11,066 bases of DNA from an uncultured Oscillospiraceae bacterium (lineage in GTDB: Bacteria; Bacillota; Clostridia; Oscillospirales; Oscillospiraceae): contig CAAEKI010000241.1 in NCBI GenBank assembly GCA_900756495.1, forward strand, positions 1 to 11,066, in the 5' to 3' direction. A model generated the notes under the pieces. It was not told the DNA's origin. It ran no database searches and saw only the letters and a list, made by a program, of their open reading frames with translations. Below, piece after piece: positions 1 to 7,528 of the stretch (position 1 is the first letter of the stretch; each line of letters begins with the position of its first letter). The position numbers and the translations under genes were made by a program.

Positions 1-23
1 GCTTGTGCCCGGGCCGGTTTTTT
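1..23 (+). terminator. Possible right end of a terminator cut by the window edge
   Basis: The window opens with a GC-rich segment (GGGCCGG) followed directly by six T residues at 18-23. This is how the 3' arm and T-tail of an intrinsic terminator look. The 5' arm would lie outside the window, so the hairpin cannot be confirmed. If real, a rightward gene ends just before the window. Confidence 0.3.
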
Positions 24-64
24 CAGGGACTGTCTCCGTCTTCGGCCGTCTGAAAACAGAACAA

Positions 65-91
65 GCCGGACGTCTGCTCCTGACGTCCGGC
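65..91 (-). terminator. 10-bp hairpin, possible leftward terminator
   Basis: GCCGGACGTC (65-74) and GACGTCCGGC (82-91) form a perfect 10-bp stem around a 7-nt loop. Read on the minus strand the stem is followed by a T-rich tail (TTGTTCTGTTTT); read on the plus strand no T-run follows. It could end a leftward transcript or be a leader structure of a leftward gene outside the window. No gene in view uses it. Confidence 0.35.
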
Positions 92-299
92 CGCCCCAAA
101 GGGAATAAGAGGGTACAAGGAAATGAAAAGAAACTGTCTCTTGCTCTTGCAAGTATTATCTTAAGGGCAAGATGTTAAGAAAAAAAGCCAAAGATGTTAC
201 AGAAAAATAAACTCTGATGTCCGTTGAAAAATCCGCCCGGCGGCCGCCCCCCATGCTCGGACGGACATCCCCTTTCTCCGCCAATTTCAGGCAGGCCTC

Positions 300-328
300 T
301 TGTCTTTTTGTGTCTATGCTGATACAAT
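300..328 (+). promoter_or_regulatory. Sigma-A-type promoter of the sulfotransferase gene
   Basis: TTGTCT (300-305) and TACAAT (323-328) are separated by exactly 17 bp and match the vegetative consensus at 4/6 and 5/6 positions. The predicted start near 335 leaves a leader of about 40 nt, ending in a GGAGG ribosome site at 364-368, seven bases before the ATG. Confidence 0.7.
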
Positions 329-375
329 AAGGGACATCAGCCCCCTCATTTCAGTTCCAAACTGGAGGCATTGAT

Positions 376-2190
376 ATGAACGCGGAAGAAACCAGCAGAA
401 AGCGCCGGCAGAAGGGGCCCGTCCCCCTGAAAAAACGGATGTTGAAAATCACTGTCATTACCTTAATTGCAGTTGCCGCCGGACTGGCGGTGGTCTTCAT
501 CGCCTCTCAGGCTTTCCTGCGGCAGGAGGATAAGATCCGGGACGCCTGGCGGGTGGATGTAGGCGACCTGCTGGGCCGGGACGAGGAGCTTCAGGTGGAT
601 CTCTGGGAGGCGCCTCTGGAGGCCAGCCTGTCCGTTCTTCAGATCACGCCCGCCGAGGTGTCAGAGGAGGGCTTTACTTACTACGACGAGGATGTTCAGG
701 CCCGGCTGGAACAGACGGTGGAGCGCCTCAAGGCCAGGACAAGCGGCTGGAGCGCCGATGCTCCTCTGGCCATTCTCAACCCTTATGGGACGGGGACCAA
801 CGGCCTGTATCTCTATTTCAGCACCCAGCGGGAGACTTCGGTGTCCTACACCATTCATGTGGAAGACCCGGATATTCCCGACTTCACGGCTGAAGCAGCC
901 GATGTCAGCGGCTCCTCCCGGGGCAAAACCCATGAGTTCCAGCTCATCGGCCTGGTCCCGGGGCAGGTGAACCACGTCACGCTCAACGTCCTGGGCTCCC
1001 GGGGCGGCGTCCGGCAGAGCGTGGCCTTCACCATCGAAGCCCCCGGCACGGTGTCCGGGTATCCCGTTCAATTGGAGACGGAGGACGGCGGCAGCACCGC
1101 TCCCCTGTCCGGCGGGCTGTATGCCATGATGCGCACCAACGGCTACCTGGGTTACGGCTTCTTCTTCGACAACAGCGGCGTACTCCGCTATGAGCTGTTG
1201 CTGGAGGGCTTCGGCATGGATCGCATACTGGAGACGGACGGGGACATCCTCTGCTGTGTCTCCACCACCAAGCTGGCCAGGATCAATGGTCTGGGCCAGG
1301 TGGAGCGGGTCTACCCTCTGGACGGCTATGAGCTCCACCACGACATCGTCTTCGGCCCCGAGGGAACGGTGGCCGCTCTGGTCAGCCACGCGAGCAGCGA
1401 TCGCGTGGAGGATGTCGTCGTGGAGGTAGACCTGGAGTCTGGCGCCGTCACCGAGCTGGCCGACTTCACCGATCTCATGCCCGGCTACTTCGACGTTATC
1501 AGCCGCCCCACCGCAGTCACCGACGACTTCTTCTGGCTGGCAGGAACTCACGACTGGATCCACCTGAACACGCTGCAGTATCTCGAGGAACAGGACAGCA
1601 TCATTGTCTCCTCCCGTGAGACCTCCACCATCATCAAGGTGGAGGGAATTCACACCTCTCCCACGCTGGCTTGGTTTGCGGGCGACAGCCGCTTCTGGGC
1701 GGGCACTCCATATGAGGGGCTGTGCCTGACCCAAGTGGGGGACTTCACGCCCCAGTATGGACAGCACAGTGTGGAGTACGCCGGCCCCGGTCCGGAGGAG
1801 GGCACCTACTACCTGCGTATGTACAACAACAACTACTGGTCCCTCAACAGCCGGGACGGCTATGCCCCGGATTTAGAGGAAGGTGTGGGTACCGGCCTCT
1901 ACGGCAGCGACGGGGATCTCAGCTATGTCTACACCTATCTCATTGATGAGAACGAGAGGACCTTCTCCCTGGAGGACTCCTTCCCGGTCCCCTATTCCTC
2001 CATTGTCTCCAACGCCGCCCCTGTCGGGACAGGCGGCAATTGGATTGTCAACAGCGGCATGTCCAATGTATTCGGAGAGTACGACGCGGAGGGCGGCCTT
2101 ATCCGTCAGTTCGCCTACACCTGTACGATGCAGGGCTATCGGACCTTCAAGCCTGCGCTGGAGGGCTTCTGGTTCGCAGCCGGACAATAA
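376..2190 (+). CDS. Arylsulfate sulfotransferase (ASST family), membrane-anchored or exported
   Basis: Family members transfer sulfate from one aryl sulfate ester to another phenol, without PAPS, outside the cytoplasm. The 604-residue protein starts at an ATG with GGAGG seven bases upstream. A basic N-terminus is followed by a hydrophobic segment (about 24-46), which is a signal anchor or, if cut near SQA (44-46), a signal peptide. An N-terminal beta domain (about 130-222) precedes a propeller-like catalytic domain. Motifs match the known active site: HHDI (H321/H322), DWIHLN (H396), VSSR (R414) and GQHS (H464). The 18-residue H396-R414 spacing equals that of His356-Arg374 in the E. coli enzyme, where His436 is the sulfated residue; H464 is the likely counterpart. 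Cysteines are C293, C294, C450 and C583, so the closely spaced disulfide of the enteric enzyme is not evident, and no Dsb genes are adjacent. The gene is monocistronic. The substrate is unknown. Confidence 0.9.
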   Translation: MNAEETSRKRRQKGPVPLKKRMLKITVITLIAVAAGLAVVFIASQAFLRQEDKIRDAWRVDVGDLLGRDEELQVDLWEAPLEASLSVLQITPAEVSEEGFTYYDEDVQARLEQTVERLKARTSGWSADAPLAILNPYGTGTNGLYLYFSTQRETSVSYTIHVEDPDIPDFTAEAADVSGSSRGKTHEFQLIGLVPGQVNHVTLNVLGSRGGVRQSVAFTIEAPGTVSGYPVQLETEDGGSTAPLSGGLYAMMRTNGYLGYGFFFDNSGVLRYELLLEGFGMDRILETDGDILCCVSTTKLARINGLGQVERVYPLDGYELHHDIVFGPEGTVAALVSHASSDRVEDVVVEVDLESGAVTELADFTDLMPGYFDVISRPTAVTDDFFWLAGTHDWIHLNTLQYLEEQDSIIVSSRETSTIIKVEGIHTSPTLAWFAGDSRFWAGTPYEGLCLTQVGDFTPQYGQHSVEYAGPGPEEGTYYLRMYNNNYWSLNSRDGYAPDLEEGVGTGLYGSDGDLSYVYTYLIDENERTFSLEDSFPVPYSSIVSNAAPVGTGGNWIVNSGMSNVFGEYDAEGGLIRQFAYTCTMQGYRTFKPALEGFWFAAGQ

Positions 2191-2201
2191 ACAGCAAGGT
2201 C

Positions 2202-2238
2202 AAAGCCGGTATCTGCCTGAGGCAGATACCGGCTTTTT
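2202..2238. terminator. Strong, probably bidirectional intrinsic terminator
   Basis: AAAGCCGGTATCTGCC (2202-2217) pairs perfectly over 16 bp with GGCAGATACCGGCTTT (2221-2236) around a TGA loop, ending in a run of five T on the plus strand. On the minus strand the stem is followed by TTTGA. It lies between the convergent stop codons of the sulfotransferase (2190) and the MATE pump (2244), so it probably serves both. Confidence 0.92.
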
Positions 2239-2243
2239 CAGCT

Positions 2244-3638
2244 TCAGAACTTTGCCGCGTCCCCGCCGCCCAGGCTTTTCAGGAAACGGACTGCCAAGAC
2301 AACGGCCAGCACGCAGGAGATCACTTCTGCGATGGGCGTGGCACAGGCGACGCCGTAGACGGGCCAGACCTCGTTGAGCACAAACATCAGGGGGATGTCC
2401 AGTACCCCCTTGCGCAGGATGGAGAGTACCGTGGCCTGTGCTTTCCGGGCGGCGGCCTGGAACAGCATCATGACCGTCATGGATGCCGAGGCCAGCGGCA
2501 TGGCCACGCAGACGATCCTGACAAACTGCCTGCCATATTCCACTGTGGCCGGGTCGTCAATAAAGAACCGGACGAACTGTCCGCCGAACAGGAGGGCTGC
2601 GCACATGCATACCAGGGCAAAGCCCACCGCAATGCCCGCCGCGCTCAGGATGGACTGCCTCATCCGCCTGTAATCTCCTGCCGCATGGTTGTAGGCGATG
2701 AGGGGCAGCGAGCCCTGGGTGATTCCGGTGGAGACCCGGAAGGAGATCATATTGACCTTCTTGCCGATGCCCATCCCCGCTACCGCTGTAGAACTGGCCG
2801 AGGAGATCAGGTTGTTGACGGTTGCGTTGGAGACACTGGAGAGAATGGTCATCAAAAAGGAGGGCAGGCCGATGGACAGCACATCTCCCGGGATGTGCGC
2901 TCCCACGGAGACGTCTCTGGGGTCCAGGGACAGCACCGAGTTCTTTCTGCGCCGGACGATATAGACGATATAGTAGAGCGCGGCGGCGAGATTGGAGAGC
3001 ATGGTGGCCACCGCCGCGCCGGCAACCTCGCGGCCCGGCGGGAGCAGGACAAACATAAACAGCGGATCCAGCCCGATGTTGAGCACCGCCCCCAGGGAGA
3101 GCCCAAAGCTGGCCTCCTTGGCCGCCCCCTCCGAGCGGACGAGATGGGCCAGCAGAGAGCTGAGGATGGTGGGCAGCCCTCCCACCACGCAGACCCAGAA
3201 CAGATAGGAGCGGCAGTATTCCAGCGTGGTCCCGTCCGCCCCCAGCAGCCCCAGAACCGTATCCTGCAAAAGAAAGAGCGCAAGGGCATATCCAACCGCC
3301 ACCGCCCCGCAGGCCCAGACGCAGAAGGCCGACGTCTGCCGCGCCTTCTGGAACTCCTGCCTTCCCAGGCATCTGGCAATCAGGCTGGAGCCGCCCACCC
3401 CAAACAGATTGGCCATGCCCGTCATAATGAGCATCAGCGGCATACAGATCGCAATGGCGGCCACCATAGCAGGATCCTTAGGCCGTCCCACAAAGTAAGT
3501 GTCGGCAAAGTTGTAGATCACCGTGATGAGCTGTCCCAGGATCGTCGGCAGCGCCAGCGTCAGCACCGCCCGGATGGCCGGCAGCTCTATAAAAACCCGG
3601 CGCTCCCGGGGGCTGAGCTCCTGCTTAACCTGTCTCAC
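2244..3638 (-). CDS. MATE-family multidrug efflux transporter
   Basis: This is an inner-membrane antiporter that expels drugs or organic cations using an Na+ or H+ gradient. I chose the GTG at 3638 (464 residues), the usual length for MATE proteins. GGGGGAGGAG lies eight bases upstream, and the GTG overlaps the repressor's TGA as GTGA. An in-frame ATG at 3695 would give a 483-residue form but would overlap the repressor gene by 61 bp and add a Gly/Arg-rich tail. The protein has about 12 membrane helices in two MatE repeats (about 22-230 and 250-455). Family-typical segments include GQLITVIYNFADTYFVGR (35-52), LVRSEGAAKEA (166-176) and LNIGLDPLF (186-194). Co-transcription with a TetR regulator suggests ligand-induced drug export. 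The substrate cannot be read from sequence; flavin-exporting or MepA-like roles remain possible. Confidence 0.92.
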   Translation of the reverse strand: MRQVKQELSPRERRVFIELPAIRAVLTLALPTILGQLITVIYNFADTYFVGRPKDPAMVAAIAICMPLMLIMTGMANLFGVGGSSLIARCLGRQEFQKARQTSAFCVWACGAVAVGYALALFLLQDTVLGLLGADGTTLEYCRSYLFWVCVVGGLPTILSSLLAHLVRSEGAAKEASFGLSLGAVLNIGLDPLFMFVLLPPGREVAGAAVATMLSNLAAALYYIVYIVRRRKNSVLSLDPRDVSVGAHIPGDVLSIGLPSFLMTILSSVSNATVNNLISSASSTAVAGMGIGKKVNMISFRVSTGITQGSLPLIAYNHAAGDYRRMRQSILSAAGIAVGFALVCMCAALLFGGQFVRFFIDDPATVEYGRQFVRIVCVAMPLASASMTVMMLFQAAARKAQATVLSILRKGVLDIPLMFVLNEVWPVYGVACATPIAEVISCVLAVVLAVRFLKSLGGGDAAKF

Positions 3639-4249
3639 GTCTCTTTCTCCTCCCCCACTCCGCGCTGTGCGTTCTCCTCCAGGCTGTGAATCCATGCGAT
3701 GTATCCCCGAATCAAAAAGCGAAAGCTCTCGTCGGTGCGAACCCCCCTGCCGGTATTGTAGCCCGCCGACTCCAGCACCGCAAAGCCATGGAGGGCGCTT
3801 CGCAGGCAGCGTGAGAAATGGACGGCGTCCGCCTCGTCCACAGCGTACTGATGGACCGTATTGCGCACTACCCGGAGGCCCTGTCTCCCTATCTCTCCCA
3901 GCTCCTCCCCCTTGGCCGGATCCAGAGTAGGCAGGCCGATGATGGCCCGGTAGAGCTCATAGTCCTCTTTTACAAACTGGGCATAGGCATAGGCCAGCGC
4001 CTCCAGAGCCTCGTCCCTCCGCTTCCCCTCTGTCGCCCGCTCCAGCGTGTCATTGAGCTTATTCATTGCCAGCCTGCCGACCTCTCGGTTGATATCCTCC
4101 ACGCTGTCAATGTGGTTGTAGAGGGAGGCCGCCTTCACATTCAGCCGCAGGGCCAGTTCCCGCACAGAAAACTTGTTGTATCCCTTCTCCTCCACCAGTC
4201 TGGACGCCGTCTCGGCGATCATCTCCAGCGTTAATCCCTTTCCCTTCAT
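3635..4249 (-). CDS. TetR/AcrR-family transcriptional repressor
   Basis: This 204-residue regulator has an N-terminal helix-turn-helix (about 7-48), with recognition segment FSVRELALRLNVKAASLYNH at 27-46, the classic TetR form. The C-terminal ligand domain carries RSALHGFAVLES (150-161), typical of the WHG-type C-terminal domain (TetR_C_33). The ATG at 4249 follows AAGGAGGAGCG. It is the first gene of a two-gene operon, overlapping the MATE pump by four bases. A perfect palindrome inside its own promoter implies autorepression, and therefore control of the pump. TetR repressors usually release DNA when a small hydrophobic ligand binds; the ligand here is unknown. Confidence 0.93.
   Translation of the reverse strand: MKGKGLTLEMIAETASRLVEEKGYNKFSVRELALRLNVKAASLYNHIDSVEDINREVGRLAMNKLNDTLERATEGKRRDEALEALAYAYAQFVKEDYELYRAIIGLPTLDPAKGEELGEIGRQGLRVVRNTVHQYAVDEADAVHFSRCLRSALHGFAVLESAGYNTGRGVRTDESFRFLIRGYIAWIHSLEENAQRGVGEEKET
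3647..3656 (-). promoter_or_regulatory. Ribosome binding site that fixes the MATE GTG start
   Basis: GGGGGAGGAG inside the 3' end of the repressor gene sits eight bases before the GTG at 3638. Together with the GTGA stop/start overlap it indicates translational coupling and argues against the upstream ATG. Confidence 0.75.
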
Positions 4250-4277
4250 GCGCTCCTCCTTGTGTCTCTTTGCCTCT

Positions 4278-4306
4278 ATTTTAAACTAACGCCGTTAGTT
4301 CGTCAA
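4278..4306 (-). promoter_or_regulatory. Promoter of the tetR-MATE operon
   Basis: On the minus strand TTGACG (4306-4301) and TAAAAT (4283-4278) are separated by exactly 17 bp, each matching the vegetative consensus at 5/6 positions. Transcription should start near 4271, giving a leader of about 20 nt that holds little beyond the ribosome site. Confidence 0.87.
4284..4300. promoter_or_regulatory. TetR operator: perfect 17-bp palindrome
   Basis: AACTAACG and CGTTAGTT flank a single central base, giving a perfect inverted repeat with 8-bp arms. It fills the whole spacer between -35 and -10 of the tetR promoter, so bound repressor would block RNA polymerase. Size and symmetry are typical of TetR-family operators; that the neighbouring TetR protein binds it is inferred. 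Confidence 0.87.
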
Positions 4307-4318
4307 TGCTCAATCCAC

Positions 4319-4361
4319 AAACCCCGAGGGGGACGGCATACGCCGTCCCCCTCGGGGTTTT
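4319..4361 (-). terminator. 16-bp hairpin terminator after the ABC permease gene
   Basis: CCCCGAGGGGGACGGC (4322-4337) and its exact complement (4342-4357) enclose the 4-nt loop ATAC. On the minus strand only TTT follows the stem; on the plus strand TTTT follows. It begins 13 bases past the permease stop and lies just upstream of the tetR promoter, so it should insulate the two operons. Confidence 0.87.
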
Positions 4362-4369
4362 AACTAAGG

Positions 4370-6769
4370 TTATTCCACGGTCTTAATGCGCTCCACCAGG
4401 GATTGGCGGTGCAGGTACCGCACTGCCACAGCCGAATAGAGCAGCCATACAGCCAGCAGGGCCGCCGCAAAGACGGCCAGCTCCAGAGTGGGGAACCGGT
4501 AAACCAGAGTTCCGAAGAGCTTGAGATCGGTAAGCGTGGGAACCAGCGCAGCGCCGGCCACGCCGCCGGCTGCCGCAGAGAGAAAGAGCGTGGCAAGCAC
4601 GTAGCACAGGCATTCCACACGCAGCATGGCCGAGAGCTGCCGCCCCGTCATGCCAACCGACTGCAGGATGCCGAACTCCTGCCGGCGGGAGATCAGGCTG
4701 GTCATCAGGGTATTCACTAGGTTGAACAGGGAGAAGAGGAACAAAAACCCCAGCAGCAGATAGACAAGTCCGATCATTTTGCTCAGGGAGCCCTGAAGGG
4801 CCGCAGCATAATCCTCGCGGGAATTGACGGCCAGCAGAGGATCCTCCAACAGGCCAAAAATCGTCTCCCGCAGAGCAGGGCTGTCCTCTGTGGTGTGGAC
4901 ATTCCAAGCAACTTCCATATTGGGGATATCCGGATACATCCGGCGGGCCAAATCTTCGGGCAACGTAAACAGGGCAATCCCGGTGCCGTTATGCATCTCG
5001 TCATTTCCCCTCACAATCCCCATAACGGTAACCTCCAGATCCCTGCCGCCATAGGTTTTCAGCATGAGCCGGTCTCCAATTTGAGGCGTGTAATCCCAGT
5101 AGGTGTCCAGCATATTGTCGGCGGCATCAGTGACGACAATGCCGTTTCCCTCCACCAGTGCATCATAGTCAGCCGTTCCCTCCAGCAGCACCTCTTCCGG
5201 CAGCAACTCGGCCATCCTCTGCCGATCCAGGCTGTGGATGGCGAACGCATCCGCTTTCCGCGGCAGGTCAATCTCCGCGGTGACCAGGCATCGGGCGGTG
5301 ACAGCCTCCACCTCAGGCAGCGTCAGCAGTTCCTCCCGCATTACATCAGTCAGCGGGTTGTCACGCTCGGTGTCCGGGAGCTGTTCCAGGCCTACCGAGT
5401 CGTTCCAAAAAATCGTATAATTGCACCCATCACCCATCTGGCTTTCCGCCATGTTGTTCACATTGATGGAGTCCAGCACCGTGGCCGCCGCCACCAGGAA
5501 GACACCGGTCAGTCCCAGGGAGATCAGTGTCATGACCGTTTTTTTCCGGCTGCGCTCAAAGTTCATCCGCGCCAGGGAAGCAGGGGTAATGCTCCGGGAG
5601 AGCCTCCGGGTATCTCCCCTCCCCGCGTCTGAAGTACTGTAGGCCGAGGCCCGCACTGCCTCAATAGGGGAAACCCTTGCCGCCATACGAACCGGAGCGT
5701 TGGTGGAGAGCAGTACGGCCAGCTCGATGACCACAGCCACTGCCAGCAAATAGCCCAGATTTCCTCTCCAGCTCCAATATGCCGGATTGGCGGAAAAGGC
5801 GATGATCCCGCCCACCGCCAGCCCCAGTGGGATACCCCGCAGAGAGAGGTAAAGCCCCTCCCGCCGGACCACCTGCCGGAGCTGCCGCGGCGTCGCCCCA
5901 ATGACCTTGAGCCGCCCGTATTCCCGCAGCTTGCCCCTGACAGAGATGTAAAAAATGCTGTAGATTACCAGAGCGCAGGCCACCAGGATAAGCAGCGCCA
6001 CAGGGTAGTAGTATTTGTCGCTGCCGCTCTGGAAGCCCTGCATATCAAAGTAATTGGAGCTAAAGAAGATGCTGTTCTGGTCCACCCCATTTTCCATGAG
6101 AAACGTGCGGATCTCCTCTTTCAGGGCGTCCATATTTCCGGCCTGTTCGGCCCCCCGGTAGCGCATGCGGAACTCATAGCGGGGTGCGCCGCCGGCATGG
6201 GCCTCCAGGTAGGCCCGGGAGACCTGCATCTGAAAAACCCGGGAGGCGTTTTCCACTTGAAAAACCCCAGTGACCACATACTCCCGTTCAGTGCCGTCCA
6301 AGTTTATCTTCAGCGTCTGTCCCGTCTCCTGGGGCAGACCGAAGTAGTCCAGGAAGGCCCGTTCCACGATAACCTCCTGTTCCGTCTCCGGCAGCGCTCC
6401 CTCCACCGGCGGCTTCTTTCCCAGTTCCATCCAGTTCTCGTCTGCATATTCCACATACAGAATGCTGTCCTGATAACGGGTGGAGCCGAAGCTCTGGGAC
6501 AGTCCCCACTGCTCGATTTCAGGCAGGGCAGACAGACGGTCGATGAGCGTCTGATCAGCGTCCGCCACCAGAGCCTGATACTGCCCCCTTATATCGTCCT
6601 CCAGCTGCCGCTGCTGTGCACCGGCAATCAGGAACATGCCGGAGAGCAGGGCAGCCGCCAGGGCGATGGTAAGAATGACAAAGAGATTGCGTCTGCGATC
6701 GGCCCGGATGCTCCGTCTGGCCAGCCGCGCAGTGACGGCGCTGGTGTCGTTTGCAAAGGGAAGCGTCAT
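4370..6769 (-). CDS. ABC transporter permease, FtsX/MacB-like, two extracellular domains
   Basis: This 799-residue membrane subunit pairs with the ATPase encoded 16 bp upstream. It has two similar halves. Each half has a membrane helix (about 29-51 and 411-433), a large extracytoplasmic domain (about 52-253 and 434-663), then three helices (about 254-276, 306-327, 338-357 and 664-690, 716-743, 762-785). The FtsX-type coupling segments are REYGRLKVIGATPRQLRQV (282-300) and RRQEFGILQSVGMTGRQL (695-712). This 8-helix, two-ectodomain layout resembles LolC/E- or Vex-like exporters more than 10-helix BceB with its single ectodomain. GGGAGG lies about ten bases before the ATG. Likely roles are export of, or protection from, peptides or lipids; the neighbouring two-component system suggests antimicrobial or envelope-stress response. 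Substrate unknown. Confidence 0.9.
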   Translation of the reverse strand: MTLPFANDTSAVTARLARRSIRADRRRNLFVILTIALAAALLSGMFLIAGAQQRQLEDDIRGQYQALVADADQTLIDRLSALPEIEQWGLSQSFGSTRYQDSILYVEYADENWMELGKKPPVEGALPETEQEVIVERAFLDYFGLPQETGQTLKINLDGTEREYVVTGVFQVENASRVFQMQVSRAYLEAHAGGAPRYEFRMRYRGAEQAGNMDALKEEIRTFLMENGVDQNSIFFSSNYFDMQGFQSGSDKYYYPVALLILVACALVIYSIFYISVRGKLREYGRLKVIGATPRQLRQVVRREGLYLSLRGIPLGLAVGGIIAFSANPAYWSWRGNLGYLLAVAVVIELAVLLSTNAPVRMAARVSPIEAVRASAYSTSDAGRGDTRRLSRSITPASLARMNFERSRKKTVMTLISLGLTGVFLVAAATVLDSINVNNMAESQMGDGCNYTIFWNDSVGLEQLPDTERDNPLTDVMREELLTLPEVEAVTARCLVTAEIDLPRKADAFAIHSLDRQRMAELLPEEVLLEGTADYDALVEGNGIVVTDAADNMLDTYWDYTPQIGDRLMLKTYGGRDLEVTVMGIVRGNDEMHNGTGIALFTLPEDLARRMYPDIPNMEVAWNVHTTEDSPALRETIFGLLEDPLLAVNSREDYAAALQGSLSKMIGLVYLLLGFLFLFSLFNLVNTLMTSLISRRQEFGILQSVGMTGRQLSAMLRVECLCYVLATLFLSAAAGGVAGAALVPTLTDLKLFGTLVYRFPTLELAVFAAALLAVWLLYSAVAVRYLHRQSLVERIKTVE

Positions 6770-6785
6770 CCCACCCCCACCTCCC

Positions 6786-7451
6786 TCAGCTCACGATCCT
6801 GCCGTCCTCGATCCGCACAATACGGTCGGCCAGCTGGGCGATCTCGCTGTTGTGGGTAATCATGACGACAGTCTGATGAAATTCCGTGCTGGTGCGCTTG
6901 AGCAGGCCTAGCACATCGGCGCTGGTCCGGCTGTCCAGATTGCCGGTGGGCTCGTCGGCCAGCACGATGGCCGGCTTGGTCATCAGTGCCCGGGCGATGG
7001 CCACCCGCTGCTGCTGGCCGCCCGAGAGGTTGTTGGGCATGTTTTTCAGCCGGTCCCCCAGTCCCAGCATCTCCACCACGCCATCCAGGAAGGGCTTGTC
7101 CGCCCGTCCCCCGTCCAGTTCTACCGGCAGGATGATATTCTCATATACGTTGAGGATGGGAACCAGGTTGTAGTTCTGGAACACAAAACCGATGTTGCGG
7201 CGGCGGAAGATCGTCAGCTCTTCCTCTCCCATCTGTGACATCTCCCTGCCCCGAATGGTCACGCCCCCCGAGGTGGGGGTGTCCAGCCCTCCCATCATGT
7301 GGAGCAGGGTGGACTTCCCGGATCCAGAGGTTCCCACCACCGCTACAAATTCCCCCTCCGATACGGAAAAGGTCACGCCGTCCAGGGCCCGGGTGAGATT
7401 GGGCTCGGCGCCGTAATACTTCTTCAGGTCATGGGTCTCCAGAATCCCCAT
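6786..7451 (-). CDS. ABC transporter ATP-binding protein (LolD/MacB type)
   Basis: This 221-residue cytoplasmic ATPase energises the FtsX-type permease encoded next. All motifs are intact: Walker [10 protein letters not shown] (40-48), Q-loop Q92 in [10 protein letters not shown], signature [15 protein letters not shown] (142-156), Walker B IVLADE (162-167) and H-loop H200. [11 protein letters not shown] after Walker B and the short length are typical of the LolD/MacB/SalX group serving FtsX-type permeases. The ATG at 7451 has a purine-rich AAAGGCGG about 8 bases upstream. The gene is preceded by 138 bp of noncoding DNA with a promoter and regulator-like repeats, so it starts its own transcript after the kinase gene. 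Confidence 0.95.
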   Translation of the reverse strand: MGILETHDLKKYYGAEPNLTRALDGVTFSVSEGEFVAVVGTSGSGKSTLLHMMGGLDTPTSGGVTIRGREMSQMGEEELTIFRRRNIGFVFQNYNLVPILNVYENIILPVELDGGRADKPFLDGVVEMLGLGDRLKNMPNNLSGGQQQRVAIARALMTKPAIVLADEPTGNLDSRTSADVLGLLKRTSTEFHQTVVMITHNSEIAQLADRIVRIEDGRIVS

Positions 7452-7483
7452 AACAAAACCGCCTTTCTGTTTGGATTGTCCCT

Positions 7484-7517
7484 ATCATACCAGGCAAATG
7501 TCCCGGAAATGTCCGGG
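7484..7517 (-). promoter_or_regulatory. Promoter of the ABC operon with tandem 11-bp direct repeats
   Basis: On the minus strand TATGAT (7489-7484) is a good -10, but the sequence 17 bp upstream (ACATTT, 7512-7507) is a poor -35. On the plus strand the same place carries two adjacent 11-mers, AAATGTCCCGG (7496-7506) and AAATGTCCGGG (7507-7517), identical at 10 of 11 positions. Tandem 11-bp repeats over a weak -35 are the usual arrangement for promoters activated by OmpR/PhoB-family regulators. The nearby response regulator is the obvious candidate. TCCCGG and CCGGGA (7501-7518) also form a 6-bp inverted repeat. Confidence 0.6.
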
Positions 7518-7528
7518 AACTTATAAGG

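Larger units (their letters stand above)
1..375. other. Noncoding region upstream of the sulfotransferase gene
   Basis: I find no convincing gene in this stretch. From left to right it holds a T-run that looks like the end of a terminator (about 18-23), a 10-bp hairpin (65-91), and an AT-rich segment (about 100-230) that contrasts with the GC-rich genes. The AT-rich segment carries two copies of GATGTTA exactly 22 bp apart (171-177 and 193-199). Beyond it lie a spaced inverted repeat GATGTCCGT/ACGGACATC (216-224 and 261-269) and the promoter and leader of the sulfotransferase gene. A 13-codon reading frame at 123-164 (5 Leu of 13) has only a poorly placed ribosome site and is not called as a gene. 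Confidence 0.6.

Noticed and set aside
123..164. 13-codon leucine-rich leader peptide MKRNCLLLLQVLS
   Set aside because: The ribosome site is poorly placed (AGAGG about 11 bases upstream, AAGGA too close), no promoter is evident, and no amino-acid pathway gene follows.
1386..1408. 8-bp inverted repeat CCACGCGA/TCGCGTGG inside the sulfotransferase gene
   Set aside because: Lies in uninterrupted coding sequence, and GC-rich short inverted repeats are expected by chance here.
661..1767. Long open frame on the minus strand within the sulfotransferase gene (368 codons)
   Set aside because: Antisense to a gene with clear catalytic motifs; its translation is low-complexity and shows no family features. 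High GC lowers stop-codon frequency.
2040..3689. Plus-strand open frame of 549 codons over the MATE gene
   Set aside because: It crosses the terminator at 2202-2238 and is antisense to a well-recognised transporter; composition is His/Gln/Gly/Arg-rich as in typical shadow frames.
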